A stretch of 64,000 nucleotides of DNA from Phormidesmis priestleyi BC1401 (GCF_001650195.1 NZ_LXYR01000023.1:1-64000); one strand, 5' to 3'. Positions 24,943 through 34,729 are shown, counted from the first letter of the stretch. Notes: generated by a model from the sequence alone, not told the origin. Numbers and translations: made by a program.

Positions 24943-26385
24943 ATGCCCTTAACGCTTTATAACACCCTGACTCGCCGCAAAGAAGTCTTTGACCCGATCG
25001 AAGCCAATCACGTCAAGATGTATTACTGCGGGGTGACGGTCTATGACTATTGCCATTTGGGGCACGCCAGAGCTTGCATTGTGTGGGATACGGTGCGTCG
25101 CTATCTCAAGTGGCGCGGCTATGAGGTGCGCTATGTGCAAAACTTTACCGACATTGATGACAAGATTCTCAATCGGGCGCGACAAGAAGGCAAATCAATG
25201 GAAGCTGTGGCTGAGTTTTATATTCAGGCATATTTTGAGGATATGGCGCGGCTCAACGTCACGGAAGCAGATGAATATCCACGGGCGACTCACACGATCG
25301 ACGGCATCAAACGCCTCGTTCACGAATTAGAGCAGAAGGGAAACGCCTACCCCAGTGCAGGAGATGTCTATTACTCAGTTCGCAGTTTTCCCGATTATGG
25401 CAAGTTGTCTGGACAAAAGCTAGACGAGATGCAGACGGGCGCAAGTGGACGGGTTGAAACCTTCGATCAAGAGAATTTGCCGCAAAAACGAGATCCGGCT
25501 GATTTTGCACTTTGGAAGTCAGCCAAACCTGGAGAACCCGCGTGGGAATCACCTTGGGGGGCAGGTCGTCCCGGTTGGCATATTGAATGCTCGGCAATGG
25601 TGCGCGATCGTTTGGGTGACACGATCGACATTCACGCTGGAGGCAACGATTTAATATTTCCTCACCATGAAAACGAGATTGCTCAATCAGAAGCCGTGAC
25701 GGGCAAACCGCTTTCTCGCTATTGGATGCACAACGGTATGGTCAACGTAGGCGGCGAGAAGATGTCAAAATCTCTCGGCAACTTCACCACGATTCGCGAT
25801 TTGCTGGACGATCGAGGTATTGATCCGATGGTGATTCGGCTATTGGTGCTCGGAGCCAGCTATCGTAAACCGATCGACTTCACCGATGAAAGTCTTGCAT
25901 CGGCTCAAAACGGCTGGAACACCCTCAAAGAAGGGCTGCTCTTTGGGTATGAGCATGGGGATGCCGATCTATCCGAATCCATTAACCCATCGGTCTCGGA
26001 TGCGTTTCAAACCGCAATGGATGACGACTTCAACACATCTGGCGGATTGGCAGTCTTATTTGAAATTGCTAAAGAACTGCGACGAGAAGGAAATCTCCTC
26101 GTTCATCAGGGTAAAACCGATGCCCCGCCAGACACTTTAAATCAGCAGTGGCGAACCCTAGTGACTTTGGCAAATATTCTTGGTTTAGAAGCCACACCAG
26201 AAGCGGAGACGACCTCAACAGATGGATTAACAGACGCTCAAATCGAAGCCAAAATTCAGCAAAGACGAGACGAGAAGACCGTCAAGAACTTTGCGGAAGC
26301 CGATCGGATTCGCAACGAGCTTCAAGATCAAGGAATCATGTTGATTGACAAACCGGGGGGTGAAACCCTTTGGCATCGCAGTTAG
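24943..26385 (+). CDS. cysS: Cysteinyl-tRNA synthetase
   Basis: CysRS is a class I synthetase that charges tRNA-Cys. The 480 residues include the zinc and signature segment CGVTVYDYCHLGHAR (HIGH as HLGH), the zinc-site region GWHIECSAM, HAGGNDLIFPHHENE, and KMSKS as GEKMSKSLGNF. The DALR-type helical domain lies near 335-400 (SVSDAFQTAMDDDFNT). A stretch of about 30 residues near 395-425, rich in Ala/Thr/Glu, is a normal variable linker. The ATG at 24943 has no strong ribosome binding site. It is followed by 92 bp before tldD. Confidence 0.98.
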   Translation: MPLTLYNTLTRRKEVFDPIEANHVKMYYCGVTVYDYCHLGHARACIVWDTVRRYLKWRGYEVRYVQNFTDIDDKILNRARQEGKSMEAVAEFYIQAYFEDMARLNVTEADEYPRATHTIDGIKRLVHELEQKGNAYPSAGDVYYSVRSFPDYGKLSGQKLDEMQTGASGRVETFDQENLPQKRDPADFALWKSAKPGEPAWESPWGAGRPGWHIECSAMVRDRLGDTIDIHAGGNDLIFPHHENEIAQSEAVTGKPLSRYWMHNGMVNVGGEKMSKSLGNFTTIRDLLDDRGIDPMVIRLLVLGASYRKPIDFTDESLASAQNGWNTLKEGLLFGYEHGDADLSESINPSVSDAFQTAMDDDFNTSGGLAVLFEIAKELRREGNLLVHQGKTDAPPDTLNQQWRTLVTLANILGLEATPEAETTSTDGLTDAQIEAKIQQRRDEKTVKNFAEADRIRNELQDQGIMLIDKPGGETLWHRS

Positions 26386-26477
26386 ACTAGAAAATACCTA
26401 AATCGTTCCTCGTTCCTCTCTTTGGTGAACCCTATTCATAGAGAGAAACCTACTCACGAGTTGGTTAGACTGTAATA

Positions 26478-27917
26478 ATGATTGATGAATTATCAAAACT
26501 GCTCTCATCCCTCACAGTCTCAGCAGACTGGGTTGGGCTAAGAGCCACTCAGGAAGCCTCTACCCATCGCACCGTTCGGGATGGCATTCCCGAATATAAC
26601 AGCACTAGCACGACTCAGGGCATCATGGTCGAAGTGTTGGTGAATGGTCAAATCGGTTATGCCGCAACCAATTCGCTGACATTAGAGAGCGTCCAAGCCG
26701 CAGCACTGACGGCGCAACGCCACGCGATCGTTGCCAGCAAATGGGCAATTTATCCGACTGCGATCGCGGCTCGTCCCAAAGTTGTTGAAGACTATACCTC
26801 ACCGATTCTCAAACCATTTGATGCGCTGACTCCGGGCGAGATTAGCGAGATTCTGATCAAGATTTGTCACACTTTAAAAGTGTCTGATCAAATCGTTCAA
26901 ACCAGTGCCACGGCGATCACAACCGAAACTGAAACCTGGTTTGTCAGCAGCAATGGCTCTGAGGCACATCAAAAGTTTTGGATGATTAGCACCGATTATT
27001 CTGCCACGGCTCAAGAGGGCGCGATCGTGCAACGGCGATCGAACAATGGCGGAGTCGCACACTGCTATCAAGGCGGCATGGAGTATCTTGTCACGCCTGA
27101 TTTATGGGAGCGAGTCCAGCAAATTGGAACTCAAGCGATCGAGCTACTTACCGCTGAGGAATGCCCCACAGAAACCACGACACTCATGTTAGCCCCAGAT
27201 CAGATGCTGCTACAAATTCACGAAAGTGTGGGGCATCCGTTAGAACTCGATCGGATTTTGGGCGATGAGCGAAACTATGCGGGCGGCAGTTTTGTCAAGC
27301 TAGAAGACTTTGGCAAGCGCGTTTATGGGTCGCCCTTGATGAATATCACCTTCGACCCGACAGTATCGGGAGAGTTTGCCAGCTATCGCTTTGACGACAC
27401 AGGCACTCCAGCTACTCGTGAATATCTGATCAAAGAAGGCACTTTAATGCGCGGGTTAGGCAGTCTCGAAAGTCAAGCCAGAGCTGGAGTTCCGGGAGTT
27501 GCCAGTACCAGGGCATCGTCGTGGAACCGTCCACCGATCGACCGCATGGGCAACCTCAATCTCGAACCCGGAAACGGCAACTTTCAGGAGACGATCGCCA
27601 GCATCGATCGCGGCGTTTTTATGGAAGCCAATCGATCGTGGTCGATCGACGATCAGCGACACAAATTTCAGTTCAGTTGTGAATATGGCAAATTGATTGA
27701 AAACGGCAAACTCACCAAAACGGTGCGAAATCCCAACTATCGCGGCATCACGCCTACGTTTTGGGGCAGTTTGGTTAACGTTGGCGATCGCTCCACCTGG
27801 CAAATGTATGGCACTCCATTTTGCGGCAAAGGAGAACCCAATCAGGCAATTCGAGTTGGGCATGGATCGCCGATCGCCGTATTCGCCAATGTCGAAGTCT
27901 TTGGAGGCGGATCATGA
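26478..27917 (+). CDS. tldD: TldD-type metalloprotease subunit
   Basis: This is the catalytic half of the TldD/TldE heterodimer, which cleaves unfolded or leader-containing peptides (for example in antitoxin CcdA and microcin maturation in E. coli). The 479 residues contain the zinc motif HESVGHPLELDR (HExxxH) near residue 250, followed by GTPATREYLIKEGTLMRGLG and the C-terminal GKGEPNQAIRVGHGSP, typical of the family. It is directly coupled to the next gene through ATGA overlap. No natural-product cluster lies nearby, so its substrate here is probably a general cellular peptide pool. Confidence 0.92.
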   Translation: MIDELSKLLSSLTVSADWVGLRATQEASTHRTVRDGIPEYNSTSTTQGIMVEVLVNGQIGYAATNSLTLESVQAAALTAQRHAIVASKWAIYPTAIAARPKVVEDYTSPILKPFDALTPGEISEILIKICHTLKVSDQIVQTSATAITTETETWFVSSNGSEAHQKFWMISTDYSATAQEGAIVQRRSNNGGVAHCYQGGMEYLVTPDLWERVQQIGTQAIELLTAEECPTETTTLMLAPDQMLLQIHESVGHPLELDRILGDERNYAGGSFVKLEDFGKRVYGSPLMNITFDPTVSGEFASYRFDDTGTPATREYLIKEGTLMRGLGSLESQARAGVPGVASTRASSWNRPPIDRMGNLNLEPGNGNFQETIASIDRGVFMEANRSWSIDDQRHKFQFSCEYGKLIENGKLTKTVRNPNYRGITPTFWGSLVNVGDRSTWQMYGTPFCGKGEPNQAIRVGHGSPIAVFANVEVFGGGS

Positions 27918-29257
27918 GCCAAACCGTAAGTTTCTTAGAAAGCAGCTTTGATCAATTGGTTGCAGCGATCGGGAATTCTCTCAAACCTGACGAGCACTTT
28001 ACGCTGAGTCTCACCAGTGAGCAGAGCCAGTTTACGCGATTTAATCACGCCAAAGTGCGCCAAACCGGATCGGTAAACGATGGCACGTTGGCTCTAACCC
28101 TGATGCGAGATCAGCGCAGTAGCTATCACGAGTTTCCCTTCACGGGAGATGTGGAGGTCGATCGATCGCGAGCTAAAACCGCTCTAGAGGCACTGCGGAA
28201 AGAAGTCTCTCAGATTCCAATCAATCCCTATTTGGTGTTTCCGTCTGGCACTGCGACGAGTCGAGAAATTTATACTGGAGAACTTCTGACGATCGAAGAA
28301 GTCGTACCGACGCTGTTGCCTGTTGTCGCTGATCTAGATTTTACAGGCATTTATGCAGCGGGTTTGATGATTCGCGCCTATGCCGATTCAGTCGGGCAAA
28401 AGCACTGGTTCGCTACCGATTCATTTTCACTCGACTACTCGCTGTTTACGCCTGACGGGCAAGCGGTTAAAGGAACCTTTGCGGGCGATCTCTGGAATCA
28501 GGCTGCCTACGCCGCCAAAATTCAGGAGTCGAGAACGCAGATCAGTCTCCTCAGCCAAACTCCCAAATCGATCGATCGCGGACACTATCGCACTTATTTG
28601 GCACCCGCCGCGATCGCAGAAATGATCGAGATATTATCTTGGGGCGGGGTCAGCGAGGCATCTTATCAGCAGGGCGGCAGTTGTTTTGCAGCTCTACGCC
28701 GGGGGGAAAAGAAACTCTCGCCCAAGTTCACACTGAGAGAGAATTTCCGGCATGGGTTGGTGCCTCGATTTAACGAATTAGGCGAAGTTGCGCCGCTAGA
28801 GTTGCCGATTATTGAGACTGGCGAGATGGTCAATATGCTCATCTCGTCTAAAACGGCAAAGGAATACAAATTAGCTGCCAACGGTGCAGATCAACAAGAA
28901 GGGCTACGATCGCCCGAAATTGCTCCCGGTGACTTGCCCAGCGATCAGATTCTGGCGGCGTTAGGAACCGGGCTATATCTCTCAAATCTGCACTATTTGA
29001 ACTGGAGCGATCGCCCCACTGGACGTATTACGGGCATGACTCGCTATGCGTGTTTTTGGGTTGAAAATGGCGAAATCGTGGCTCCGATCGAGAACCTGCG
29101 ATTTGATGACAGCCTCTACCAGTTTTGGGGCGAGAACCTCGTAGCGCTGACCAACGTTCAGGAGTTTATTCCTGATGTGGGCACTTACGAACATCGCAAT
29201 CTGGGCGGAACTTGGGTTCCTGGCATGATCGTGAATGACTTCACTTATACGCTGTAG
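27914..29257 (+). CDS. TldE/PmbA-type protease partner subunit
   Basis: This is the non-catalytic partner of TldD, about 447 residues. I place the start at ATG 27914, whose last two bases overlap the tldD stop (ATGA), with GGAGGCGG upstream; the frame remains open 31 codons earlier but that part lies inside tldD. The protein lacks an HExxxH motif, as expected for TldE. It has the family's N-terminal AIGNSLKPDEHFTLSLTSEQ and the C-terminal LEPIENLRFDDSLY-like region (here APIENLRFDDSLYQFWGENL), followed by GTWVPGMIVNDFTYTL. The pair probably forms a cytosolic heterodimer. It converges with dapF, leaving 18 bp. Confidence 0.88.
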   Translation: MSQTVSFLESSFDQLVAAIGNSLKPDEHFTLSLTSEQSQFTRFNHAKVRQTGSVNDGTLALTLMRDQRSSYHEFPFTGDVEVDRSRAKTALEALRKEVSQIPINPYLVFPSGTATSREIYTGELLTIEEVVPTLLPVVADLDFTGIYAAGLMIRAYADSVGQKHWFATDSFSLDYSLFTPDGQAVKGTFAGDLWNQAAYAAKIQESRTQISLLSQTPKSIDRGHYRTYLAPAAIAEMIEILSWGGVSEASYQQGGSCFAALRRGEKKLSPKFTLRENFRHGLVPRFNELGEVAPLELPIIETGEMVNMLISSKTAKEYKLAANGADQQEGLRSPEIAPGDLPSDQILAALGTGLYLSNLHYLNWSDRPTGRITGMTRYACFWVENGEIVAPIENLRFDDSLYQFWGENLVALTNVQEFIPDVGTYEHRNLGGTWVPGMIVNDFTYTL

Positions 29258-29275
29258 TTCTTTCACGCCGCGAGT

Positions 29276-30118
29276 TTAGAACGTGCCTGAAAAAACTCTC
29301 GTCGCCGGACCTGTCATATAAATCCGATTGTCGATCGTCCACTCGATTTCTAGACAGCCGCCCGGTAGCTCGATCGTGGCGCGGCGATCGCATCTCCCTG
29401 TCAGCACACCCGCGACGAGCGAGGCACACGCCCCCGTCCCACACGCCAAGGTGATGCCAGCCCCGCGTTCCCACACGCGCATTTTGAGATAGTCCGATCG
29501 CACCACTTGAATAAACTCGGTGTTAATGCGCTGCGGGAAGACAGCATGATGCTCAAACTGAGGACCAATTTGCTCTAAAGGAATCGCTGCCACATCGTCT
29601 ACAAAGGTGATGCAGTGAGGATTTCCCATACTCACACACGTCACCTGCCAGGTTCGATCAACAACTTCTAAAGGCTGGTCAATCACCCGTTGATCCCCTG
29701 CCGCTAACGTGGTCAGAATCTCTGCGGCTAACAGGTGAGGCATTCCCATATCGACCGTAACTTGACCATTTGCTTCGAGCTTTGGAGTCATTACTCCTGC
29801 CAGAGTGTGAATGAGATATTTCTGCTTGGCGACTCCTGTATCAGCGGTTTCGAGATCGGCTAAAAATCGACCTAGGCAGCGAATTCCGTTGCCACACATC
29901 TCTGGCTCTGACCCATCTGAGTTAAAAATCCGCATCGTGTAATCGGTGCCATCACGTCCCGGTAGAGCGAAAATCACACCATCTGCGCCAATGCCAAAAT
30001 GACGATCGCACAGCTCGATCGCCTGATCAGGAGTCAAACAAGGCTCCGACGACGCACGATTATCGACCAAAATAAAGTCATTGCCTAACCCGTGATATTT
30101 GACAAATTCGACGCTCAT
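29276..30118 (-). CDS. dapF: Diaminopimelate epimerase
   Basis: DapF interconverts LL- and meso-diaminopimelate for lysine and peptidoglycan synthesis, by a cofactor-independent two-base mechanism. Both catalytic cysteines are visible: [14 protein letters not shown] near residue 78 and [14 protein letters not shown] near residue 224. The N-terminal [15 protein letters not shown] is the family signature. The 280-residue length is normal. ATG 30118 is divergent from hfq with about 105 bp between. The dapF-hfq neighbourhood is a known arrangement in cyanobacteria, so the context supports both calls. Confidence 0.97.
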   Translation of the reverse strand: MSVEFVKYHGLGNDFILVDNRASSEPCLTPDQAIELCDRHFGIGADGVIFALPGRDGTDYTMRIFNSDGSEPEMCGNGIRCLGRFLADLETADTGVAKQKYLIHTLAGVMTPKLEANGQVTVDMGMPHLLAAEILTTLAAGDQRVIDQPLEVVDRTWQVTCVSMGNPHCITFVDDVAAIPLEQIGPQFEHHAVFPQRINTEFIQVVRSDYLKMRVWERGAGITLACGTGACASLVAGVLTGRCDRRATIELPGGCLEIEWTIDNRIYMTGPATRVFSGTF

Positions 30119-30222
30119 AGATTGGTTAGTGTGTAAAGTTGCAATTGAGGAACAATAAAGTAAGAGATCAGCAGAATAATCCGCTCACCGCTAACCCGAT
30201 CATTTTAAGCAAGGAACCCAGC

Positions 30223-30438
30223 ATGGCTATCGAACTTGATACAGGACTGCCGAGTATCCGTCAAATTCAAACGATTATTCGCGAAGAGACCGAAATTGAG
30301 ATGAAACTGGTTACAGGCGACTTGCTGACCGGAAAAATGCGCTGGCAAGATCAACATTGTATCTGCGTGTTGGATCAGTATGACCAACCCGCGATCGTCT
30401 GGCGGCAAGCGATCGTCTACGTCAAACCAAAAGCTTAA
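30223..30438 (+). CDS. hfq: Hfq (cyanobacterial Sm-like protein)
   Basis: This is a 71-residue Sm-fold protein, divergent from the RNA chaperone of enterobacteria. In cyanobacteria Hfq is needed for type IV pilus-dependent motility and binds the pilus ATPase rather than acting clearly as an sRNA chaperone. The Sm1 region is EIEMKLVTGDLLTGKMRWQD and Sm2 is AIVWRQAIVYVKP; the enterobacterial YKHA motif is absent, as usual in this clade. I chose ATG 30223 (AAGGA about 8 bases upstream, MAIELDTGLPSIRQIQ). The longer frame from 30139 has no support. Its stop overlaps by four bases the stop of the convergent antiporter gene. Confidence 0.9.
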   Translation: MAIELDTGLPSIRQIQTIIREETEIEMKLVTGDLLTGKMRWQDQHCICVLDQYDQPAIVWRQAIVYVKPKA

Positions 30439-32756
30439 CGGTCTCCCGGCTCCTCTAACGCACTGCTTCCATTCAGTGACGGCATCGAAATCGGCAGGAC
30501 GGAAAGGTCAAGTTTGGGAGAAATCGAGGTAGTTGCCTGATTGAGCGAGTGAAAACTGCCGCACAGCAGCAAGCGATCGCCTGCCTGCACATCCATATCA
30601 TCGTCAGGAAACCGCAAAAATTTGTTCTCTCGTCGAATCGCCTGAATCTGGATGCCATACTGCCGTCGCCAATCAATCTCAGACAGAGTTTTGCGGACGA
30701 TCGTGCTATCTTCAACGACCTGTATCCACTGGCACGACGAATTGGGCGCAGGCACCGCCGCTTCTCCTTTGGCTAACTCATAAAACGCGGCTAACTCATT
30801 CGACTCGCCCACAATTAACAAGCGATCGCCCTGTTCTAAGGTGGTCATCGCGTCAGGATAGTCTAACTCAGCCCCACCCGCTCGACGAATTGCCATCAAC
30901 GTCACGCCCGTCAACTGGCGAATATCCGCTTCTTCTAACGTCATTCCGGTCAGCGGCGACTCTTCAGGAAGCGGATACCACTTGCTGTTCATCTCCTCGG
31001 CGGCGGCTTTCAGTTCACGAGAAATCTCAGACGAAGGGCGCTCTGGACGCAATTCTGAGTAGTGAGAGTTGCGAATCTGCTGAACTTCTCGCTGAATCGC
31101 AGGCAGCGACAGCCCAACCCCATTTAATAAGTGGGCTGACAGTTCTAAACTGGCTTCAAATTCGGGCTGAACGACTTCTCGTGCGCCCAACTGATAAAGC
31201 AGCTCAATGTCTTTACCCTGGTTAGCGCGAACGACGATATCGAGATCGGGGGCAACTTCTAGGGCGCGTTTGAGGCAGAGACGTGTGCTCATCGGGTCAG
31301 GAAGCGCGATCGCCATTCCCTTTGCATGAGCCACACCTGCCTTTTCTAGAACGTGTAGACTTGCCGCGTTTCCATAAATATAAGGAAGTCCCGCGTCTCT
31401 AGCCTGCTGAATCCGACTTTCTGATTGGTCGATCACCACGACTGGATAGCCACGATCCTGCAACAATCGCACAATGTTTCGTCCAATCTGCCCATAGCCA
31501 CACACGACAACATGATTAGTCGGTAGATCATCCGAGATTGCTAGCGGCACGTCACTTTCTTCTAAATACTTTTTGAGAAGTGGCAGAGATTCTGCCCACG
31601 TAAACAGCTTGGGCACTAATCGCAGCACAAAAGGCGTTAATACCAACGTTACAGCCGTCGTCCCTAAAATCAGCAGATAGACGCGACGCGACACCAGCCC
31701 CAGGGATTGCCCCTCACTGGCAAGCACAAAGGAAAACTCTCCGATCTGGGCAAGTCCTAACCCAGCAATCAGCGCGGTTTTAAGCGGATAGCGAAACAGT
31801 CGAACCAGCGGCGTGATGATCAGAAACTTGCCGACAAATACGATCGCGACTAAGCCCAAAATCAACTCTAGATTGTTCCAAAGAAAGAACGGATCAATGA
31901 GCATTCCGATCGACGCAAAAAACAGCGCCGCGAAAATATCTCGAAGCGGCTCTACATAAGTCAGCGTCTGATCGGCATATTCTACTTCTGAGATCATCAG
32001 CCCAGCGACGAAGGCACCCATCTCGATCGAGAGTCCTAAATGCTCGGTCAGCAGAGCAATTCCCAAACAGATCGCTACTACTCCCAGCAAAAACAATTCG
32101 CGGCTCTCAGTTTTTGCCAACAGTCGCAGTAGAGGGGGAATCACCCAGATTCCAGCCGCGACGGCTCCGAGGGCAAAAAGTCCCGTTTGCAGCAGTGCCC
32201 AGCCGACTGCTAGCCCAATCTCTTCGACAGGTTTATCGAGTGCCGGAAGCACCGCTAGCATCAGACCGAGCGCCAAATCTTGCACGACTAGAATGCCCAG
32301 CATCACCTGTCCATGCGGCGTGCCCGTCTCGTTGCGCTCCATCAAGCACTTCAGCACAACCGCTGTCGATGACAGAGACAGAATCGCCCCTAAAAAAACG
32401 CCCTGCGCTGGAGATGTGACCCAGCCTAGCCCCAAAGATGCCAGAGTCGTCACCGAAATCGTCAGCGCGATCTGTAACCCGCCGCCGCCTAAACTGATGG
32501 CTTTAACTTTCTTTAGCTCAGAAAAAGAAAACTCAACGCCCAGTGCAAATAACAGAAAGGCGACTCCAAACTGAGCCAGTGTTTCTACCTGCACGATTTC
32601 TTTAATCAACCCCAGCCCTGTCGGACCGACCACCACGCCTGCGATCAAATATCCTAGCAAGACAGGTTGTTTGAGCAGTGCAGCGAATAATCCTCCTGCG
32701 GCAGCGGCAGCCAAAACCGAGACGAGATCGACGATTAACCGAAAGTCTTCTTGCAC
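30435..32756 (-). CDS. CPA2 cation:proton antiporter with RCK (TrkA) domains
   Basis: This is a KefB/KefC-like monovalent cation antiporter of 773 residues in the cytoplasmic or thylakoid membrane. About 12 membrane helices occupy residues 5-385 (for example GVAFLLFALGVEFSFSELK and LSSTAVVLKCLMER), including the EMGAFVAGLMISE conserved helix. A TrkA_N/RCK domain follows near 408-525, with the NAD-binding motif VVVCGYGQIGRNIVRLL. Two TrkA_C domains follow near 610-680 and 690-755. K+(Na+)/H+ exchange gated by nucleotide or ligand binding is the likely role; the ion cannot be read from the sequence. The double TrkA_C tail is longer than in E. coli KefC. Confidence 0.92.
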   Translation of the reverse strand: MQEDFRLIVDLVSVLAAAAAGGLFAALLKQPVLLGYLIAGVVVGPTGLGLIKEIVQVETLAQFGVAFLLFALGVEFSFSELKKVKAISLGGGGLQIALTISVTTLASLGLGWVTSPAQGVFLGAILSLSSTAVVLKCLMERNETGTPHGQVMLGILVVQDLALGLMLAVLPALDKPVEEIGLAVGWALLQTGLFALGAVAAGIWVIPPLLRLLAKTESRELFLLGVVAICLGIALLTEHLGLSIEMGAFVAGLMISEVEYADQTLTYVEPLRDIFAALFFASIGMLIDPFFLWNNLELILGLVAIVFVGKFLIITPLVRLFRYPLKTALIAGLGLAQIGEFSFVLASEGQSLGLVSRRVYLLILGTTAVTLVLTPFVLRLVPKLFTWAESLPLLKKYLEESDVPLAISDDLPTNHVVVCGYGQIGRNIVRLLQDRGYPVVVIDQSESRIQQARDAGLPYIYGNAASLHVLEKAGVAHAKGMAIALPDPMSTRLCLKRALEVAPDLDIVVRANQGKDIELLYQLGAREVVQPEFEASLELSAHLLNGVGLSLPAIQREVQQIRNSHYSELRPERPSSEISRELKAAAEEMNSKWYPLPEESPLTGMTLEEADIRQLTGVTLMAIRRAGGAELDYPDAMTTLEQGDRLLIVGESNELAAFYELAKGEAAVPAPNSSCQWIQVVEDSTIVRKTLSEIDWRRQYGIQIQAIRRENKFLRFPDDDMDVQAGDRLLLCGSFHSLNQATTSISPKLDLSVLPISMPSLNGSSALEEPGDR

Positions 32757-33002
32757 GGGTCCCCTAAATATTAGAAGAAATATTACAGTTCATAAACTTT
32801 AGAATACTAAGTTTTCAGGGAATTTGCTGAGGGAATTCTAAATGAGAGCCGTTAACGTTCAGGACGATCGCGCAATCCTAACTGCAAAAACCGCATAACT
32901 TTTTGTGATCCTGCGTAATCGAAGTGTTGATCGACACAAAATCTAGGGCAAAATGAGCGGGGTTATCTATTCAAACTGCTGCTTGGAGTTTACAAAAGCG
33001 CT

Positions 33003-33554
33003 ATGAGTATGAGTATCGAAAAGATTGTTGTACAAGCTTTACAAGACGGCTATTTGACACCAGCAATGGAAGCTGAAGTGGGGCGCATTTGCGACACTGC
33101 CGCAGAACTGTCGATCGAAGAATATATGGCTTTAGATCGGCTGATGGGGGCATTGCTAACTGGCGATGTGGTGGCAGTTCCCCGAAAGCAGTTTATCAAT
33201 GTGATGGAAGAATTAGTGTTGACAGAAGCGATCGCACGAGTAGCGGAAATCGAAGCGACGAGCGATCGCACCTTAGATCTCGGCGATATCGCAGCCTATG
33301 CGCTTAACCGCTTGCTGCCTCTCTACGCCACGACCGAGGAAGGTGCATCTTACCAACGGCTGCGAGCTAAAGAAGAACTGCAAGGACTCATTGCTCAACA
33401 GGTGGGCGAAGCGATCGCTCGCAGCCTCGATCGTCCTGAGTTCTTTCCTGAACGGCAAGCCCTCGGCAAAAGCTCGAAGGACGAAATCTTGTCTCAAGTC
33501 AGCACGTTGCTTCAGGTGTATGCGCCAAGCTTTGAGTCAGAGCCAAGCCGATAA
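33003..33554 (+). CDS. ComFB-domain protein, possible cyclic-dinucleotide receptor
   Basis: This is a 183-residue cytosolic protein. The C-terminal two thirds carries the ComFB signature: FINVMEELVLTEAI, LDLGDIAAYALNRLLPLYATTEEG and then EELQGLIAQQVGEAIARS. The N-terminal 55 residues (EKIVVQALQDGYLTPAMEAEV) are the usual cyanobacterial extension. ComFB-type proteins of cyanobacteria have recently been shown to bind c-di-GMP or c-di-AMP and to affect cell size or competence, so a signalling role is likely here, though unproven for this protein. ATG 33003 has no strong ribosome binding site. A strong rho-independent terminator follows 28 bp after the stop. Confidence 0.85.
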   Translation: MSMSIEKIVVQALQDGYLTPAMEAEVGRICDTAAELSIEEYMALDRLMGALLTGDVVAVPRKQFINVMEELVLTEAIARVAEIEATSDRTLDLGDIAAYALNRLLPLYATTEEGASYQRLRAKEELQGLIAQQVGEAIARSLDRPEFFPERQALGKSSKDEILSQVSTLLQVYAPSFESEPSR

Positions 33555-33582
33555 GTCAAAGATTCAGGTCAAACATTTCGTG

Positions 33583-33610
33583 AACAAGGGGCTTAAGCCC
33601 CTTGTTTTTT
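33583..33610 (+). terminator. Rho-independent terminator after the ComFB gene
   Basis: AACAAGGGGCTTAAGCCCC forms the left part of a perfect self-complementary stem (33583-33606), followed directly by six or more Ts. The stem is at least 10 bp and GC-rich, and it sits 28 bp after the ComFB stop. Confidence 0.9.
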
Positions 33611-33751
33611 GTTTCCGACACTCTCCAAAAGACTCGTATAAAACCCCTACTGCCGCTGTCCGTGGGTTTCGGGTGCGCTCACCCTACCGATCGGAGGTTG
33701 AGGGCTAAACAAAGCCGAAGGTCGGCTCGTTATCAATTAAACTGAAATTCT

Positions 33752-34339
33752 TTAAGGTCTCACCGTGACCACTGTTCCTGCCGATGTTTGCTGATAAAGC
33801 TTACCGATGTCTGAGTTTCTCATTCTCAAGCAACCATGAGAAACGGGCTGTCCTACCAGCGTTTCGTCATTGGTTCCGTGAAAGCCAATCAGCAGGTCTC
33901 CGACTGACCCAAATCCAATCCACCACTTTCCGAGCGGATTTTTTTTACCAGGCAGCACTTTCTCTCCAGTAATCGGGTGTTGCCAAACAGGATTCTGATA
34001 CTTCTGAGACACTTTGAAGGTTCCGATCGGAGTCTCCCAGCCAGGTTGCCCAACCGCTACTGGATAACTGATTTTTACGAGCGTGTTCTCATAAACATAG
34101 ACGCGACGATCGCTGAGATCGACTACGAGCTTCAACGATTTGGCAGTTGCCACTTTTGAAGATAGTTTCGTTAAAGTTGGCTCTGGTTTAACCCAGCTAG
34201 AAGTCTGGATTTTAGACAGAACCGCACCCGGAAGCGCTGTCATTTGCCGCCATTGAGACGCGATTAATAGAATGCCAGTTCCCATACACAACAGCATCAA
34301 ATTGCGCGAGACAGCACTATCCTGAGTTTTTTCTGCCAT
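33752..34339 (-). CDS. L,D-transpeptidase (YkuD family), membrane-anchored
   Basis: This enzyme of about 195 residues forms 3-3 peptidoglycan cross-links or attaches proteins to the wall. An N-terminal membrane anchor (NLMLLCMGTGILLIASQW) is followed by a Ser/Thr-rich spacer. The YkuD domain begins at LKLVVDLSDRRVYVYE. The catalytic core GFHGTNDETLVGQPVSHGCLRM contains the His and Cys of the HxxxxxxSHGCxR motif. I start at ATG 34339; a frame ten codons longer would start with TTG. It is alone on the minus strand, between the ComFB terminator and a long regulatory gap. Confidence 0.9.
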   Translation of the reverse strand: MAEKTQDSAVSRNLMLLCMGTGILLIASQWRQMTALPGAVLSKIQTSSWVKPEPTLTKLSSKVATAKSLKLVVDLSDRRVYVYENTLVKISYPVAVGQPGWETPIGTFKVSQKYQNPVWQHPITGEKVLPGKKNPLGKWWIGFGSVGDLLIGFHGTNDETLVGQPVSHGCLRMRNSDIGKLYQQTSAGTVVTVRP

Positions 34340-34729
34340 TCTACTGAGTCTAGGCACGGCTCTGCTCAAATTTATAGGTTTTTAATCTGATTCTGTGAAA
34401 CTACGGTCGTCATAAGTTGAGTCACGATCGTACTGTATGACTATCTTTCCGGAAGCGATCGCGATAGACGGGAAGGTCAAGGTGACAGCTTCATCGGTCA
34501 AAGTAGAACGAGCAAAGATCTCAGAACCTCATAAAACCTTCTTCAAAAAAGGCAAAAACTTCAACACTCCTTGATGTTTAGTCTGGCTCCTTTTCAGAAT
34601 ATAGGGCACTTTATAGGTGCAGGGACGTTCTTAAGGTTGAAAGCGGCGATCGAGACCGATTCAAAGCGATTTCTTGAATTTATAATCTCATCTGCTTAGC
34701 GGTGTGTGGGTCTTGGAGGAAAAACAACG
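34340..34729. other. 390-bp gap before a small secreted peptide
   Basis: No gene is seen. A TATAAT at 34681-34686 matches a -10 box and lies about 45 bp before the small ORF that follows, but no good -35 box is 16-18 bp upstream. The rest, including an A-rich stretch near 34540-34560, shows nothing that I can name. Confidence 0.3.

Noticed and set aside
32922-32935. GTGTTGATCGACAC upstream of the ComFB gene as an operator
   Set aside because: One mismatch in a short palindrome with no family match and no positional support; likely chance.
33298-33708. 136-codon plus-strand frame overlapping ComFB and its terminator
   Set aside because: It runs through a clear rho-independent terminator and is out of frame with the ComFB domain.
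34658-34686. Possible promoter ending in TATAAT before the small exported peptide
   Set aside because: The -10 box is perfect but no acceptable -35 box is found at 16-18 bp, so it was noted in the gap entry only and not called as a promoter.
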